From contig JBPBQZ010000128.1 in assembly GCA_050955105.1 (NCBI GenBank), forward strand, positions 1 to 23,313: a stretch of DNA of 23,313 nt, in the 5' to 3' direction. Each line of letters opens with the position of its first letter. The stretch's first letter is position 1. The notes below the pieces were generated by a model. That model saw only the letters and a program-made list of their open reading frames with translations, was not told where the DNA came from and searched no databases. The DNA comes from JBPBQZ01 sp050955105 (GTDB lineage Bacteria; Pseudomonadota; Gammaproteobacteria; Burkholderiales; Burkholderiaceae). The position numbers and the translations under genes are program-made. Shown one piece after another: positions 22,727 through 23,313 of the stretch.

Positions 22727-23313
22727 ATGGCCTCACCGTCCGCTTCATCCTCTCCCGTTTGGTTCATCACTGGCTGCTCCACCGGCTTCGGCCGTGAACT
22801 GGCGCGACTGATACTCGCGCGCGGTTGGCGCGCCGTCGTCACCGCACGCGACAAGGCGCGCGTGGAAGACTTGATTGAAGGCGCTGACGAACGCGCGCTG
22901 GCGCTCGATCTCGACGTTACCGACGACCGCCAGATCGACGCTGCCGTAAAAGCCGCGGAAGCGCGCTTCGGTCGCATCGACGTGCTGGTCAACAACGCCG
23001 GCTATGGCTACCAATCCTCGGTGGAAGAAGGCGACGACGCGGAAATTCGCGCGCAATTCGACGCCAATGTGTTCGGCCTGTTCGCCATGACGCGTGCGGT
23101 GTTGCCTGGCATGCGCGAACGTCGGCACGGCCATGTGCTCAACGTCACGTCGGTGGCGGGTTTTGTGGGCTTTCCTGCTTCCGGCTACTACTCCGCCAGC
23201 AAGCACGCGGTGGAAGGTTGGTCTGATTCGCTCGCCGCGGAGGGCGCGCCGTTGGGCATCAAAGTGACCTGCGTGGCGCCCGGTCCATTCCGTACCGACT
23301 GGTCGGGACGTTC
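22727..23313 (+). CDS. Short-chain dehydrogenase/reductase, C-terminus off window
   Basis: 195 residues of a classical SDR oxidoreductase. The nucleotide-binding TGCSTGFG (15-22), the NNAG motif (89-92), the catalytic serine Ser142 in NVTSVAG and YSASK with Tyr155 and Lys159 are all present, as is the PGPFRT segment after strand six. Substrate and NAD(P)H preference are not clear, although Arg41 just after the second strand (TARD) suggests NADP(H). The ATG at 22727 starts a short Ser/Pro-rich tail before the first strand; its ribosome site is weak. The gene is cut by the right edge. Confidence 0.88.
   Translation, partial: MASPSASSSPVWFITGCSTGFGRELARLILARGWRAVVTARDKARVEDLIEGADERALALDLDVTDDRQIDAAVKAAEARFGRIDVLVNNAGYGYQSSVEEGDDAEIRAQFDANVFGLFAMTRAVLPGMRERRHGHVLNVTSVAGFVGFPASGYYSASKHAVEGWSDSLAAEGAPLGIKVTCVAPGPFRTDWSGR

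Overview
The window looks like chromosomal DNA of a GC-rich betaproteobacterium, most likely Burkholderiaceae (Burkholderia sensu lato). The reasons are the dense GC-biased coding, the DUF3683-type FAD/4Fe-4S oxidase, the long-form ilvA followed by a 5'-nucleotidase and a long-form queF, and a complete-looking alkanesulfonate (ssu) uptake and desulfonation set. No rRNA, tRNA, CRISPR array, transposase or phage gene was seen. Genus assignment is inference from gene content only.

Layout. (1) 1-3190, minus: the first 1063 codons of a very large FAD-linked oxidase with two 4Fe-4S motifs, running off the left edge. (2) 3584-4276, plus: a MocA/MobA-like nucleotidyltransferase, convergent with (3) 6972-4280, minus: a tight three-gene unit of a GT8-like glycosyltransferase, a WaaZ-like lipopolysaccharide core protein and a 2-oxoglutarate/Fe(II) oxygenase whose start is a TTG overlapping the preceding stop. 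(4) 6973-7221: a divergent control region with a perfect match to the PmrA-box consensus (YTTAAK-N5-YTTAAK) at 7095-7111. (5) 7222-11491, plus: a GT9 heptosyltransferase-like gene, ilvA, a 5'-nucleotidase and queF, all overlapping by 1-14 bases. (6) 13667-11525, minus: a DHA2-type MFS exporter and a MarR regulator, with inverted repeats upstream. (7) 13810-14676, plus, an EcsC-family protein, overlapping tail to tail with an HSL-type alpha/beta hydrolase (15605-14673, minus). (8) 15720-18194, plus: an omega-amino acid:pyruvate aminotransferase and a stand-alone hisC. (9) 18229-18312: twelve perfect copies of a 7-bp repeat, inside an inverted-repeat structure between two convergent genes. (10) 18347-22497: the ssu locus, with ssuA (minus) divergent from ssuC-ssuB-ssuD (plus), palindromes in the shared promoter region and an intrinsic-terminator-like hairpin just before ssuD. 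(11) 22727-end, plus: a partial SDR oxidoreductase behind a promoter whose spacer holds a 16-bp perfect palindrome.

How the genes work together. Genes from 4280 to 8166 form a plausible envelope-remodelling module: two sugar transferases, a WaaZ-like protein and a putative sugar-modifying dioxygenase around a PmrA-like site. This module is the best candidate here for an undescribed system. The ssu block imports alkanesulfonates and releases sulfite with FMNH2; the flavin reductase partner SsuE is not in the window. The MFS/MarR pair looks like an inducible efflux unit.
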